From contig NZ_JAFEUS010000002.1 in the NCBI RefSeq assembly GCF_027853335.1, forward strand, positions 1,844,514 to 1,908,513: 64,000 nt of DNA, given 5' to 3'. The translations under genes were made by a program, and so were the position numbers. The DNA comes from Leucobacter sp. UCMA 4100 (GTDB lineage Bacteria > Actinomycetota > Actinomycetes > Actinomycetales > Microbacteriaceae). The notes below the pieces were generated by a model that saw only the letters and a list, made by a program, of their open reading frames with translations, was not told the origin of the DNA and ran no database searches. Position 1 is the stretch's first letter. The number at the start of each line of letters is the position of its first letter. Below are positions 1 through 8,531 of the stretch, piece after piece.

Positions 1-1
1 C

Positions 2-1171
2 GCGATTAACAAGCGACTCATCGCGATGGCCGGCGCGCAGTCGACCGACATGGTGCACTCGCTCGAAGACGCTGGCGTGCGCATCGTGCAGGGCTTCGGT
101 CGCCTCGACGGCCCGAACGCCATCATGGTCGCGACCTCTGAGGGCGAAGAGGGCACTGACTTCGACCGCATCGAGGCTGACACCGTGATTCTTGCCGTGG
201 GCGCGAGCCCGCGAGAGCTCGACTCGGCGAAGCCCGACGGTGAGCGCATCCTGACGTGGAAGCAGCTGTACGACCTCACCTCGGTTCCCGAGCACCTCAT
301 CGTTGTTGGCTCTGGCGTCACCGGCGCCGAGTTTGCGAGCGCGTACCGTCATCTCGGCGCCGAGGTGACGCTCGTTTCGAGCCGCGACCAGGTGCTTCCT
401 GGCGAAGACAGCGACGCGGCCTCGGTCATCGAGCACGCCTTCAAGCGCAGCGGCATGTCGGTGCTCTCGAAGTCGCGCGCCGAGAAGGTTGAGCGCACCG
501 AAGAGGGAGTGATCGTCACTCTGTCAGACGGTCGCGAGGTCGAGGGCTCACACTGCCTCATGGCGGTTGGCTCGATTCCCAACACCCACGGGCTTGGGCT
601 CGAAGAGGCGGGCGTTCAGCTCTCAGACAGCGGGCACATTCGCGTCAACAAGGTCGCTCGAACCTCGGTTCCTTCGATCTACGCCGCGGGCGACTGCACC
701 GACTTCTACCCGCTCGCTTCGGTCGCCTCGATGCAGGGCCGCACGGCCATCATGCACGCCCTCGGCGACTTCGTGCGCCCGATCGACCTCGACAATGTGG
801 CCTCGAACATTTTCACCCAGCCCGAAATCTCAACGGTGGGCTTCGGCGAAGACGACGTGCGTGAGGCGGGCGCCGATGGGCACAACACCGTCATGCACAT
901 GCTGCCGCTCAGCATTAACCCCCGCGCCAAGATGATCGGCATTAAAGAGGGCTTCGTGAAGCTCTATGCCTCACGAAGCTCGGGCGTGATTCGCGGCGGC
1001 GTCATCGTGGCCCCCAAAGCGAGCGAGCTCATTCTTCCCGTCTCGCTCGCGGTCTTGCGCAGGCTCACGGTCGACCAGCTTTCAGATGCGTTTGCGGTGT
1101 ACCCATCGCTCTCGAGTTCAATCATCGACGTGTCGCGTGCGCTGCACGTGCGCCCAGGAGGAAATGAGTGA
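2..1171 (+). CDS. NAD(P)H-quinone dehydrogenase / pyridine nucleotide-disulfide oxidoreductase (5' partial)
   Basis: Two-dinucleotide-binding flavoprotein of the lipoamide dehydrogenase fold, probably the actinobacterial LpdA-type NAD(P)H:quinone reductase. The reading frame is open from base 2 (Ala-Ile-Asn-Lys upstream of the first Met), so the N-terminal FAD-binding part and any redox-active cysteine pair lie outside the window. Visible are the NAD-binding Rossmann loop GSGVTGAEFA, the second FAD motif AAGDCTDFYPLASVA, and the C-terminal dimerisation domain. The sequence AQSTDM near the start matches the region where this family carries AQSxD. Its stop overlaps the next start (gaGTGA), so it is probably co-translated with the cupredoxin gene. 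The flavoprotein class is certain; the quinone-reductase assignment is inference. Confidence 0.85.
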   Translation, partial: AINKRLIAMAGAQSTDMVHSLEDAGVRIVQGFGRLDGPNAIMVATSEGEEGTDFDRIEADTVILAVGASPRELDSAKPDGERILTWKQLYDLTSVPEHLIVVGSGVTGAEFASAYRHLGAEVTLVSSRDQVLPGEDSDAASVIEHAFKRSGMSVLSKSRAEKVERTEEGVIVTLSDGREVEGSHCLMAVGSIPNTHGLGLEEAGVQLSDSGHIRVNKVARTSVPSIYAAGDCTDFYPLASVASMQGRTAIMHALGDFVRPIDLDNVASNIFTQPEISTVGFGEDDVREAGADGHNTVMHMLPLSINPRAKMIGIKEGFVKLYASRSSGVIRGGVIVAPKASELILPVSLAVLRRLTVDQLSDAFAVYPSLSSSIIDVSRALHVRPGGNE

Positions 1172-1551
1172 GTAAGCCAGAGATCTCTCGCCGGGGCATG
1201 CTGCGAGGCATGCTCACGATCGGTGCCGCAGCAGGGGCAACCTTTGCCCTCGCCGGTTGCCAGCAGGAGCTCGTGATTGTGCCGTCTGACGACAACGCCG
1301 AGAACATCGGGGCAGAGGTGTACATCGTCGATAATGATTACTCACCGAACAAGGTCACCATCAAGAAGGGCCAGGCCGTGCGGTGGGAGTGGGCGTCGAA
1401 AGACCGCCACGACGTCGTCGCGAACGACCGTAGCTTCGTCTCAGAGCTGCAGTACGAGGGCACTTACACGCACATCTTTGATGAGCCCGGCGAGTACTCG
1501 TACATCTGCTCGGTTCACCCCGAGATGCGCGGTCTCGTCATCGTTGAATAA
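1168..1551 (+). CDS. Tat-exported lipoprotein cupredoxin
   Basis: 127-aa secreted blue-copper-type protein. The N-terminus has a twin-arginine motif (SRRGML, R8-R9), a hydrophobic stretch and a lipobox LAGC with Cys31 as the lipidated residue, so it should be folded in the cytoplasm and anchored outside the membrane. The remainder is a plastocyanin-like domain with all four type-1 copper ligands in expected order: His81, Cys114, His117 and Met120 (CSVHPEM). The GTG start overlaps the preceding stop and has an AGGAGG sequence at 1156-1161. With the flavoprotein upstream it may act in electron transfer at the membrane; that role is inference. Copper binding is well supported by the ligands. Confidence 0.88.
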   Translation: MSKPEISRRGMLRGMLTIGAAAGATFALAGCQQELVIVPSDDNAENIGAEVYIVDNDYSPNKVTIKKGQAVRWEWASKDRHDVVANDRSFVSELQYEGTYTHIFDEPGEYSYICSVHPEMRGLVIVE

Positions 1552-1561
1552 TAGTGCTGAA

Positions 1562-1581
1562 CCCCGGGAATAAAGCCGGGG
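1562..1581. other. Short GC-rich hairpin between cupredoxin and LLM genes
   Basis: Perfect 6-bp arms ccccgg / ccgggg around an 8-nt loop, in the 50-bp gap between the two genes. There is no T-run, so it is more likely an mRNA processing or attenuation element than a full terminator. Confidence 0.4.
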
Positions 1582-1601
1582 CTGGGCGGGTTGCACTCAG
1601 C

Positions 1602-2582
1602 ATGGATACTGTTGTCTCGCTTCTTGATATTGCCCCCGTACAGGTAGATGAGCCGATGGGCACCGCCCTCGGTCACTGCGTCGAGGTGGCGCAGACTGCC
1701 GAACGAGCGGGGTATCGCCGGGTCTGGTACGCCGAGCATCACAACATGCCGACCATCGCGTCGAGTGCGACCTCGGTGCTCATTGCGCACGTCGCGGCGA
1801 ACACCCAGACGATCGGGCTGGGAGCGGGCGGCGTCATGCTGCCGAACCACTCGCCACTCGTCATTGCCGAGCAGTTCGGCATGCTCGCAGAGCTGCACCC
1901 CGGGCGCATCGACCTCGGCCTCGGGCGAGCACCGGGAACCGACGGTGAGACCTTTCGCGCCCTTCGCCGCCCCATGAACGCCTCTGACAATTTCCCGCAC
2001 GACGTGCTCGAGCTCGCACGCTACCTCTCGAACGACCTGCCGCGGTCGGCAGTGAACGCCTACCCTGGGCGCGGGACCGAAGTGCCGCTCACGATTCTTG
2101 GTTCGAGCCTCTTCGGCGCGAACCTTGCTGCCCAGCTCGGGATGCCCTACTCGTTCGCCTCGCACTTTGCGCCAGACGCCCTGCGCAGCGCCGTGAGGCA
2201 CTACCGCGATAACTATGTCCCGAGCGAGGCACACCCAGAGTCGTATGTCTCGATCGGTATGAACGTCGTTGCGGCCGAGACGAACGGTGCCGCAGCCGAG
2301 CTCTACGAACGGGTCAAGGTGAGCCGCGTGCGCCAGTTCCTCTCGCGCGGGCGCGACACGATGCTCACGACCGAAGAGGCCGAGATGCTCATGAATACCC
2401 CGGCGGGCATGCAGATTCTTGGCATGCTCAAGCACACTGCGGTTGGCGACGCGAGCGAGGTGCAGCAACAGATGCAGGCCTTCGCCGACGAGGTAGGTGC
2501 CGATGAACTCGTGCTCGTGCACGCTGCACCGACGCACGAAGAGCGACTCGAATCGATTCGACTTTCGACGCTTGCCGCCTAG
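1602..2582 (+). CDS. Luciferase-like (LLM class) flavin-dependent monooxygenase
   Basis: 326-aa member of the bacterial luciferase-like TIM-barrel family, reduced-flavin-dependent oxidoreductases of the YhbW/MsnO8-like branch. Diagnostic strings are SLLDIAPV at the N-terminus, YAEHHNMP at the first active-site loop, [13 protein letters not shown] and [12 protein letters not shown]. The open frame extends to a GTG at 1554, but that start has no ribosome-binding site and the extra residues are encoded over a small hairpin (1562-1581); ATG 1602 gives the family's usual N-terminus. Substrate cannot be read from sequence. It lies 50 bp after the cupredoxin gene on the same strand and may share its transcript. 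Confidence 0.85.
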   Translation: MDTVVSLLDIAPVQVDEPMGTALGHCVEVAQTAERAGYRRVWYAEHHNMPTIASSATSVLIAHVAANTQTIGLGAGGVMLPNHSPLVIAEQFGMLAELHPGRIDLGLGRAPGTDGETFRALRRPMNASDNFPHDVLELARYLSNDLPRSAVNAYPGRGTEVPLTILGSSLFGANLAAQLGMPYSFASHFAPDALRSAVRHYRDNYVPSEAHPESYVSIGMNVVAAETNGAAAELYERVKVSRVRQFLSRGRDTMLTTEEAEMLMNTPAGMQILGMLKHTAVGDASEVQQQMQAFADEVGADELVLVHAAPTHEERLESIRLSTLAA

Positions 2583-2590
2583 TCAAGGCT

Positions 2591-2596
2591 TAGAAT
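2591..2596 (+). promoter_or_regulatory. -10 hexamer TAGAAT, probable leaderless start
   Basis: TAGAAT ends 6 nt before the GTG at 2603. With a transcription start about 7 nt after the hexamer the mRNA would begin at the start codon. Confidence 0.55.
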
Positions 2597-2602
2597 GAAG
2601 GG

Positions 2603-3265
2603 GTGACAGATGCCCCCACGAAGCAGCCACGCGCAGGCACGAAGGCCGGTCCCGTTCGCGCGCTCATCGCGAAGGTTCCCACGGGGTGGATCACGGGCGG
2701 GGCGACCGCTATCTTTCTCGCCGTCACCGCCGCTTTCGGCGGGCTGGCTCCCGCTCCGACGCCGGCGCTCGCAACGCTCGAACCTGGCGAGGAGCACGTC
2801 AACGATCTGCTCTCGCTGCGCCTCGACCGCGCGGTGCTTATGGACTCGTTTCCCGAGGCGGGCGCGATTGCCGGTGAGGGCGAGCGGGTGCTTGCCCTCT
2901 CGATCCACGCGAAGAATGTGTGGACATCACCCGTCATTACGACGGCCGAGCAGTCGGTGTCGCAGGCCCTGCGCCTTGAGAAGTTCGGCGACCAGAGCCC
3001 CGCGGCAGTCGCGCGCATGGACGACGCGACGACGAGCCCGTGGCTGCAACCCGGGGTTGAGGCTGAACTCGTCGTGACCTGGGTCGTGCCAGACGACCTC
3101 TTTGCTGATGGCGACGACGTCGAGGTCGTGGTGAGTGACGCTACGCTCTTTACCGGCAAGGCGGTGACCTACGGGGCAAGCTGGGTCGACGCGAAGCCTG
3201 CGGCGCGAGTGCTGCTGCCGGCAACCGATGTAGCGCTGACAAGGGGTGCTGACGATGCCGAATAA
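2603..3265 (+). CDS. Membrane-anchored extracytoplasmic protein, unknown function (first of three)
   Basis: 220 aa, not recognised. Basic N-terminal tail of about 28 residues, one membrane segment at about 30-47 (GATAIFLAVTAAFGGL), then an exported domain of about 165 residues rich in beta-forming, acidic sequence. No cysteine pair or catalytic motif is evident. It is the first of three consecutive genes (to 4399) with the same architecture of single N-terminal helix plus exported beta-type domain. Its end overlaps the next start by about 11 nt, so the three are likely one operon and perhaps subunits of one complex. A -10 hexamer 6 nt upstream of GTG suggests a leaderless mRNA. Confidence 0.75.
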   Translation: MTDAPTKQPRAGTKAGPVRALIAKVPTGWITGGATAIFLAVTAAFGGLAPAPTPALATLEPGEEHVNDLLSLRLDRAVLMDSFPEAGAIAGEGERVLALSIHAKNVWTSPVITTAEQSVSQALRLEKFGDQSPAAVARMDDATTSPWLQPGVEAELVVTWVVPDDLFADGDDVEVVVSDATLFTGKAVTYGASWVDAKPAARVLLPATDVALTRGADDAE

Positions 3266-3863
3266 GCACGCACTCGTCGCCGATCAGCGCAGCGGGCCGA
3301 CGACCTGGCAGTGGATCACGGGGCTCGTGTGCCTCGTGCTCGCGGGCGTCTTGCTCGTACTCATTCCCAACTCCGAGGTGACGCAACGCCCCTTCGAGGT
3401 TCGCACGCCCATCGGTGAGACCGGTGTTGGCCGGGCTCTTGAGGTGCGAGTGAGCGACGTCGAAATCGCGACTGAGCTGCGCTCGGGACCGTGGTCGGGC
3501 GAGTCAACCTGGCTCGTCGCCGACGCCTCGGTTGAAGCCAAGCGCAGTGAGCCGGGCACTACGCTCGCATACGTGATGCTTCGTATGGACGGCGGGCAAG
3601 GCGGCGCGGCCAGGCCAACCGAGTACCGGGCCAGCGAACGCGTGACGCAGACCCTCTTGCAGGAGTCGCTCACGCTCGGCGCGGCCCTGCACGGGCAGGT
3701 CGTCTTTGAGCTTCCCCAGGGGGCAAGCGGCCCCGCAACCCTGCTGTTCGGGGTCAACGGTGACCCGCGCGTCGACTCGGTGATCGCCTTCGATATTGAC
3801 CTCGACGAGGTTCAACGCGTGCCAGAGCGCGAGCTCACCGATGTGCAGTGGGGTGAACACTGA
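3255..3863 (+). CDS. Membrane-anchored extracytoplasmic protein, unknown function (second of three)
   Basis: 202 aa from ATG 3255; a GTG at 3246 is also in frame, but the aagggg at 3240-3245 is spaced correctly only for the ATG. A single membrane helix at about 17-37 (ITGLVCLVLAGVLLVLIPNS) is followed by an exported domain. Segments such as STWLVADASVEAKR resemble in position and character the corresponding segment of the upstream protein (ERVLALSIHAKN), suggesting distant paralogy. Stop and next start overlap as TGATG. No function can be assigned. Confidence 0.72.
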   Translation: MPNKHALVADQRSGPTTWQWITGLVCLVLAGVLLVLIPNSEVTQRPFEVRTPIGETGVGRALEVRVSDVEIATELRSGPWSGESTWLVADASVEAKRSEPGTTLAYVMLRMDGGQGGAARPTEYRASERVTQTLLQESLTLGAALHGQVVFELPQGASGPATLLFGVNGDPRVDSVIAFDIDLDEVQRVPERELTDVQWGEH

Positions 3864-4399
3864 TGTGGATCAAACGCAACTGGATCGCCCTCGCGACCGT
3901 CGCCGTGCTGCTGCCGGCGACCGCGCTCGTCATCGGGGGAAACGAGTGGCGCGACTACACGACGGGGCGCCCAGTCGACCCGATCATGCCTGACCCGTCA
4001 GGCCAGATATCGCTTGGCGACACCCACTTCTCGCTGCTCGACACGACCCTCATGCGGCCACAACCAGAAACACTGCCGAAGGGCGTTCGTGCGATCGAGG
4101 TGACCGTTCACGTCGAGCCCGCGAATGACGGGGTGAGCTGCTCAGCGCCCACACTCGTTGAGGCGTCAACCGGCCGAGAATGGTCTGAGGCATCGCTTCG
4201 TCTCGTGGGCGCTTCGATGCCGCAGAGCCTGTGCGCGGGGCCGGGAATCACCGTGCCCTACGAACTTCGAGCGCTGTACGCCGTGCCCGAAGACGCGCAG
4301 GGGCCCTTCACGATCGACGTGGTTATTGCCGAGGAGCTGCCGAGCTTTGCTCGTCTGCCGCTTCCTGAAGATCTTGAAACGGTTCGGGAGCGGTACTGA
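3863..4399 (+). CDS. Membrane-anchored extracytoplasmic protein, unknown function (third of three)
   Basis: 178 aa. N-terminal helix at about 7-25 (WIALATVAVLLPATALVIGG), then an exported domain with two cysteines (in VSCSAP and SLCAGP) that could form a disulfide. The segment RAIEVTVHVEPAND aligns in character with the beta strands of the two upstream proteins. ATG overlaps the previous stop (TGATG). The last 77 bp overlap the 3' end of the convergent membrane-protein gene, in antisense. Function unknown; probably acts with its two neighbours outside the membrane. Confidence 0.7.
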   Translation: MWIKRNWIALATVAVLLPATALVIGGNEWRDYTTGRPVDPIMPDPSGQISLGDTHFSLLDTTLMRPQPETLPKGVRAIEVTVHVEPANDGVSCSAPTLVEASTGREWSEASLRLVGASMPQSLCAGPGITVPYELRALYAVPEDAQGPFTIDVVIAEELPSFARLPLPEDLETVRERY

Positions 4400-5621
4400 C
4401 CACGGTAGTGACCGCGAGCGCTGAGGTCGCCTCGGCGTGGGCGCTGGCGACAACTGCCATGCGGATCGGCTCGATCACGAGAGGAACCGTGAGCAGAATG
4501 AGTGTGTCGGCAACCATCCAGAAGCTGTGCAGGTCATGGGGGCCGATCACGCGCACGACCGCGATCTCAAGGAGCTGCTGCGCCATGAGCACGGCGGTGA
4601 ACGCGAGCACGTACGCCCCGATGAGCGCGGGACCCGCACGCCACATGAGTATGATCGCGTTCCAGATCGGCTTGAAACGTGAGGTAACGCCACCCGAGAG
4701 GTCCGTGAAGCGGCGACGAACCTGCTCGGGAACAGCCTCGTAGCGCTTGCGTGCCTTGACCGCGCGGTAGTCGGTGATGACGGGAGCCTTCGCCTCGAGG
4801 GTCTGGCCGTAAATCACGCCGGCAATCGTCAGCCACGCGAGCGGCTCCAACGTGACCTTCGCCACGAACGCGAGCACGATCACGAGCGTGTCCCACGCCA
4901 CCATGAGCGGAGCAAACCACTCGGTCACAGCGAGCCGCGCCGCATCAAGCCAGGCGATGGCCTGCCGCGTCTCGATCCACCCGGTGAGCAGGGCGAGGCC
5001 GTCAGCGATGAGCGTCACGGTGAGGTAGACCCACAGGAGCTCGAGGTACACGGCGAAAACCTGGAAGCTGCGGTGCAGACGGTCGCGAAACTTGCCCCAG
5101 AGCCAGCGCAACGAGAAGGCCGCGACGATGATCGCGACCGTGAGCGGGGTGAGGGTGAGCGCACCATCGGTGAACATCTCGCCCGCAACGACGTCTTGGC
5201 CCGGGGCAGTGACCGCCTTGCTCAACGTTCTCGCAGCAGAGACGTCGAGCACTCGGTTCGTGTAGGCGGCAACGTCCTGGCCAAGGTAGCCCCGGGCCGC
5301 ATAGAACGCCACGAAGGGCAGCAGGCCTGCGAGCAACGCGGCGGTGAAATCGCGGTTGCGCTGCTCGCGCCCGGGAGGCTCTATGTCGTTATAGACATCG
5401 ATTCCGGAACGCAGCACGAGCAACATCGCTACGAGCGCGCCGAGCCGGCCAAGCACCGCGAGCGGCAAGAGCAGCATTCCTGCGGTTGGGTTATGGGCAC
5501 CGACGAAACCTGCGACCTCGATAGCCGAGTAGCGAATGATGGTGCCCGCGAGAAACCATGCCACGAGCTGCGGCCACGTATTCCAGAGCAGGAATACCGT
5601 GAGCCGAAGCAGCGTGAGCAT
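4323..5621 (-). CDS. Polytopic membrane protein, unknown function
   Basis: 432 aa with about nine hydrophobic segments (for example LLLPLAVLGRLGALVAMLLV, VYLTVTLIADGLALLTGW and LILLTVPLVIEP), an extracytoplasmic loop of about 50 residues after the third or fourth helix, and a short polar C-terminus. No transporter or enzyme signature is visible. It converges on the operon of three single-helix exported proteins and overlaps the last of them by 77 bp; the pairing suggests one membrane complex, which is inference from position only. A start Met with TM1 directly following is consistent with an integral membrane protein. Confidence 0.75.
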   Translation of the reverse strand: MLTLLRLTVFLLWNTWPQLVAWFLAGTIIRYSAIEVAGFVGAHNPTAGMLLLPLAVLGRLGALVAMLLVLRSGIDVYNDIEPPGREQRNRDFTAALLAGLLPFVAFYAARGYLGQDVAAYTNRVLDVSAARTLSKAVTAPGQDVVAGEMFTDGALTLTPLTVAIIVAAFSLRWLWGKFRDRLHRSFQVFAVYLELLWVYLTVTLIADGLALLTGWIETRQAIAWLDAARLAVTEWFAPLMVAWDTLVIVLAFVAKVTLEPLAWLTIAGVIYGQTLEAKAPVITDYRAVKARKRYEAVPEQVRRRFTDLSGGVTSRFKPIWNAIILMWRAGPALIGAYVLAFTAVLMAQQLLEIAVVRVIGPHDLHSFWMVADTLILLTVPLVIEPIRMAVVASAHAEATSALAVTTVVSTAPEPFQDLQEAADEQSSAAPRQ

Positions 5622-5639
5622 GGCCAGCCTCGCGTGGGC

Positions 5640-7406
5640 TTAGGCGGGGTCGACGATCGAGAGCAGCACGTGGCCGCTCGGAACCGTCGAACCGACGGGA
5701 GCGTCGATCGCTTCGATGACACCGTCGCGGTGCGCGAAGATCGACTGCTCCATCTTCATCGCCTCGAGCACGACCACGAGATCGCCCTCAGAAACCTCTT
5801 GACCCTCTTCGACCGCGAGCTTCACGACGGTAGCCTGCATCGGGGCCGAGACGGTCGTGCCGCTGCCGCCCGAGAGGCTCGCACTCTTCGTGCGTTTCGG
5901 AGCGGGGCCGCGAGTCACCTCTTGGTCAGAGAGCGGCAGCAGCGAGGTCGGCATGCGAACCTCGATACGGCGGCCATCGACCTCAACGACAACGCTGTGG
6001 CGCTGCGGGCCGGCGGTGCCGAGAACCGACTGGCCCTGCCACGGCTCGATGTCGTTGACCCACTCGTTCTCGATCCACAGGGTGTACACGCCAAAGGTGC
6101 CGTTTTTGGCGGTGAAGGCCGGGTCACTGACGATCTTGCGGTGGAACGGAACCACGGTTGGCATGCCCTGCACCTCGAACTCTGCGAGGGTGCGGCGTGC
6201 GCGGGCGAGTGCCTCGTCGCGGGTCGCGCCCGTGACGATGAGCTTGCCGAGCATTGAGTCGAAAGCACCCGAGATGACATCGCCAGCCTGAACACCGGTG
6301 TCGATGCGAACGCCGGGGCCGCTGACCATGGTGAACTGGGTGACGGTGCCCGGGGCAGGCAGGAAGCCGTTGCCCGGATCTTCGCCGTTGATACGAAACT
6401 CGAACGAGTGGCCGTGCGCGACGGGGTCGGCGTAGTCAATGACGCCGCCCTCGGCGATGCGGAACTGTTCGCGCACGAGGTCGATACCCGTGATCTCTTC
6501 AGAGACGGTGTGCTCAACCTGCAGGCGGGTGTTGACCTCGAGGAACGAGATCGTGCCGTCTTGTGCCACGAGGAACTCGCAGGTGCCGGCGCCGACGTAG
6601 CCGACCTCGGCGAGAATCGCCTTCGAAGCGCGGTACAGCTCGGCGTTCTGCTCTTCGGTGAGGAAGGGCGCCGGTGCCTCTTCAACAAGTTTCTGGTGAC
6701 GGCGCTGCAGAGAGCAGTCGCGCGTCGAAATGACCACGACGTTGCCGTGCTGGTCGGCGAGGCACTGGGTCTCGACGTGACGGGGCTTCTCGAGGTACTT
6801 CTCGACGAAGCACTCACCGCGACCAAAGGCGGCAACCGCCTCACGGGTGGCCGACTCGAAGAGCTCGGCGACCTCGTCGCGCTCGTACGCGACCTTGAGG
6901 CCGCGACCGCCGCCGCCAAACGCAGCCTTGATCGCGATAGGCAGGCCGACCTCGTCGGCAAAGGCGAGCACCTCGTCGGCGTTCTTGACCGGGTCACTCG
7001 TGCCGGCCGCGAGCGGCGCACCCACCTTCTCAGCCACGTGACGGGCCGAAACCTTGTCGCCGAGGCGTTCGATGGCCTCGGGGCTGGGGCCGATCCACGT
7101 CAGCCCCGCATCAATCACCGCGCGGGCAAAATTGGCGTTCTCAGCGAGAAAGCCGTAGCCGGGGTGCACCGCGTCTGCGCCAGAGCGGCGGGCAACGGCG
7201 AGCAGCTTGTCGATGACAAGGTAGGTCTCGGCACTCGTGGTGCCATCGAGCGCGTAGGCCTCGTCTGCGAGTTGCGCGTGAAGGGCATCACGATCTTGGT
7301 CTGCATAGACCGCGACCGAGGCGATTCCAGCGTCAGTTGCTGCACGGATAATACGAACTGCAATCTCACCACGGTTAGCAATGAGTACTTTGTTGAGTCG
7401 CGACAT
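5640..7406 (-). CDS. accA3: Acetyl/propionyl-CoA carboxylase alpha subunit (biotin carboxylase + BCCP)
   Basis: 588-aa two-domain biotin enzyme typical of actinobacterial acyl-CoA carboxylases. Residues 1 to about 450 are biotin carboxylase: [17 protein letters not shown] at the N-terminus, the ATP-grasp glycine loop [13 protein letters not shown] and catalytic [14 protein letters not shown]. The C-terminal 75 residues are a biotinyl domain with EAMKMEQ, Lys551 being biotinylated. It charges the carrier for malonyl- or methylmalonyl-CoA synthesis with a separate beta subunit that is not encoded in this window. The start at 7406 has TACACT 7 nt upstream, pointing to a leaderless transcript. 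Symbol follows the mycobacterial name for this arrangement. Confidence 0.93.
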   Translation of the reverse strand: MSRLNKVLIANRGEIAVRIIRAATDAGIASVAVYADQDRDALHAQLADEAYALDGTTSAETYLVIDKLLAVARRSGADAVHPGYGFLAENANFARAVIDAGLTWIGPSPEAIERLGDKVSARHVAEKVGAPLAAGTSDPVKNADEVLAFADEVGLPIAIKAAFGGGGRGLKVAYERDEVAELFESATREAVAAFGRGECFVEKYLEKPRHVETQCLADQHGNVVVISTRDCSLQRRHQKLVEEAPAPFLTEEQNAELYRASKAILAEVGYVGAGTCEFLVAQDGTISFLEVNTRLQVEHTVSEEITGIDLVREQFRIAEGGVIDYADPVAHGHSFEFRINGEDPGNGFLPAPGTVTQFTMVSGPGVRIDTGVQAGDVISGAFDSMLGKLIVTGATRDEALARARRTLAEFEVQGMPTVVPFHRKIVSDPAFTAKNGTFGVYTLWIENEWVNDIEPWQGQSVLGTAGPQRHSVVVEVDGRRIEVRMPTSLLPLSDQEVTRGPAPKRTKSASLSGGSGTTVSAPMQATVVKLAVEEGQEVSEGDLVVVLEAMKMEQSIFAHRDGVIEAIDAPVGSTVPSGHVLLSIVDPA

Positions 7407-7413
7407 GATCTCA

Positions 7414-7419
7414 AGTGTA
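7414..7419 (-). promoter_or_regulatory. -10 hexamer TACACT, probable leaderless start of accA3
   Basis: Reading the minus strand, TACACT is followed by 7 nt and then the ATG at 7406. No ribosome-binding site lies between them. Confidence 0.5.
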
Positions 7420-7536
7420 TTCGAGCCCGCACCCGGTCAGCGAGATATACACGACAAAGCTTGAGGGTTTTCGTTGATTTTTCATACCATTGCGCTGCCT
7501 CTTGGTGTTCGACGGCCTTGCGCTCTGGGCGGTCGG

Positions 7537-7584
7537 TGCTCTTGAGCGCTTGGCGTTCGACGCTCTCGAGCGCTGGGCGATCTG
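7537..7584. repeat. Degenerate 24-bp tandem repeat
   Basis: Two adjoining imperfect 24-bp units (7537-7560 and 7561-7584) sharing gct-ct-gagcgct-ggcg, within the 247-bp gap between the divergent accA3 and dehydratase genes. No function is evident. Confidence 0.4.
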
Positions 7585-7640
7585 CCCGTTTCGCCGCGAG
7601 AGCGATGCACACTCGCTCGGGCCGTGTCGGTCGGGCACGG

Positions 7641-7646
7641 TAGACT
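7641..7646 (+). promoter_or_regulatory. -10 hexamer TAGACT, probable leaderless start
   Basis: TAGACT lies 7 nt before GTG 7654, and supports that start over the upstream in-frame GTG at 7624. Confidence 0.55.
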
Positions 7647-7653
7647 ACCGAGC

Positions 7654-8097
7654 GTGGTTAATGTAGCGGTTCAAGGTAAACAGTACGAGGCAACCGCGCC
7701 CTACCTCGTGGGGCGCGAAAAGGTTCGTGAGTTCGCGCGCGCTGTGCTCAGCGAAGCGCCGATGCATCACGACGTTGACGCGGCACGTGCGGCCGGCTTT
7801 GCCGATGTCGTAGCGCCGCCGACCTTCGCGGTCGTGGTGCAAGATGCGACGCTGCAGCAGTTGCTCGCCGACGACGAGGCCGACGTTGACTTCTCGCGCG
7901 TCGTGCACGGCGACCAGCGCTTTAGCTACACCAGGCCCATCGTCGCGGGCGACGCGCTCACCGCGACGCTCACGGTCGCCTCGGTCAAGCAGCTCGGCGC
8001 ACACTCAATGGTCACCGCCTCGAGCAACATTGTTGACGCGCACGGCGAGCACGTCGTGACCGCGATCTCGACGCTCGTTGTCAGAGGAGAAGAATAG
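7654..8097 (+). CDS. MaoC-type dehydratase, N-terminal-domain family (UPF0336 / HadA-like)
   Basis: 147-aa single hot-dog-fold protein of the FAS1-like dehydratase (UPF0336) family. Characteristic segments are the N-terminal YLVGREKVREFARAV, the PPTFAVVV strand and VHGDQRFSYTRPIVAGD in the central helix/strand region. It lacks the hydratase-2 catalytic Asp/His pair, which its neighbour supplies; family knowledge says the two form a heterodimeric (3R)-hydroxyacyl-thioester dehydratase. The start was moved from 7624 to GTG 7654 because the family N-terminus and the -10 hexamer both fit. Followed after 2 bp by its partner. Confidence 0.88.
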   Translation: MVNVAVQGKQYEATAPYLVGREKVREFARAVLSEAPMHHDVDAARAAGFADVVAPPTFAVVVQDATLQQLLADDEADVDFSRVVHGDQRFSYTRPIVAGDALTATLTVASVKQLGAHSMVTASSNIVDAHGEHVVTAISTLVVRGEE

Positions 8098-8099
8098 TC

Positions 8100-8531
8100 A
8101 TGCCCCAGTACACAGACCTCAGCGTCGGTGACGTCGTCGTTACCCGCGACCTCACCCTCACCCGCGACTCACTCGTGCGCTACGCGGGTGCATCGCTCGA
8201 CTTCAACCCCATTCACTACCGCGACGATGTCGCCCAGTCGGTCGGGCTTCCCGGGGTGCTTGCTCACGGCATGCTCACGATGGGCGCTGCTGCGAGCCCC
8301 GTTGCCGAGTGGATCGGCGCGAGCGGCATCATTGTCGATTACCAGTCGCGCTTCACGAAGCCGGTTCCCGTCGATGCCACCGAGGGCGCTCAGGTGAGCG
8401 TCACTGCGACCGTCGGCAAGCTCGATGACGAGGCCCAGGAGGCTCGTATCGACCTCAAAGTGGTGTTCAATGAACAGACGGTGCTCGGTAAGAGCCAGGT
8501 CGTGGTTCGTTTCACGAAGGGCGACCTGTGA
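8100..8531 (+). CDS. MaoC family (R)-specific dehydratase (HadB-like)
   Basis: 143-aa hot-dog protein with the hydratase-2 motif YAGASLDFNPIHY; Asp34 and His39 are the catalytic pair, with HGMLTMG following. It should carry the active site of the heterodimer formed with the UPF0336 protein directly upstream, catalysing reversible dehydration of 3-hydroxyacyl thioesters in fatty acid or branched acyl metabolism. An AGAGGAG sequence precedes the ATG. Its stop overlaps the murB start (GTGA). This dehydratase pair followed by murB is a recurring order in Microbacteriaceae (recalled, not searched). Confidence 0.9.
   Translation: MPQYTDLSVGDVVVTRDLTLTRDSLVRYAGASLDFNPIHYRDDVAQSVGLPGVLAHGMLTMGAAASPVAEWIGASGIIVDYQSRFTKPVPVDATEGAQVSVTATVGKLDDEAQEARIDLKVVFNEQTVLGKSQVVVRFTKGDL

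Noticed and set aside
1515-2537. 340-codon minus-strand frame opposite the LLM monooxygenase
   Set aside because: Antisense shadow of a well-supported gene; His/Arg-rich composition without any domain.
6408-7643. 411-codon plus-strand frame opposite accA3
   Set aside because: Shadow of the carboxylase gene; long stop-free frames are common in this high-GC DNA.
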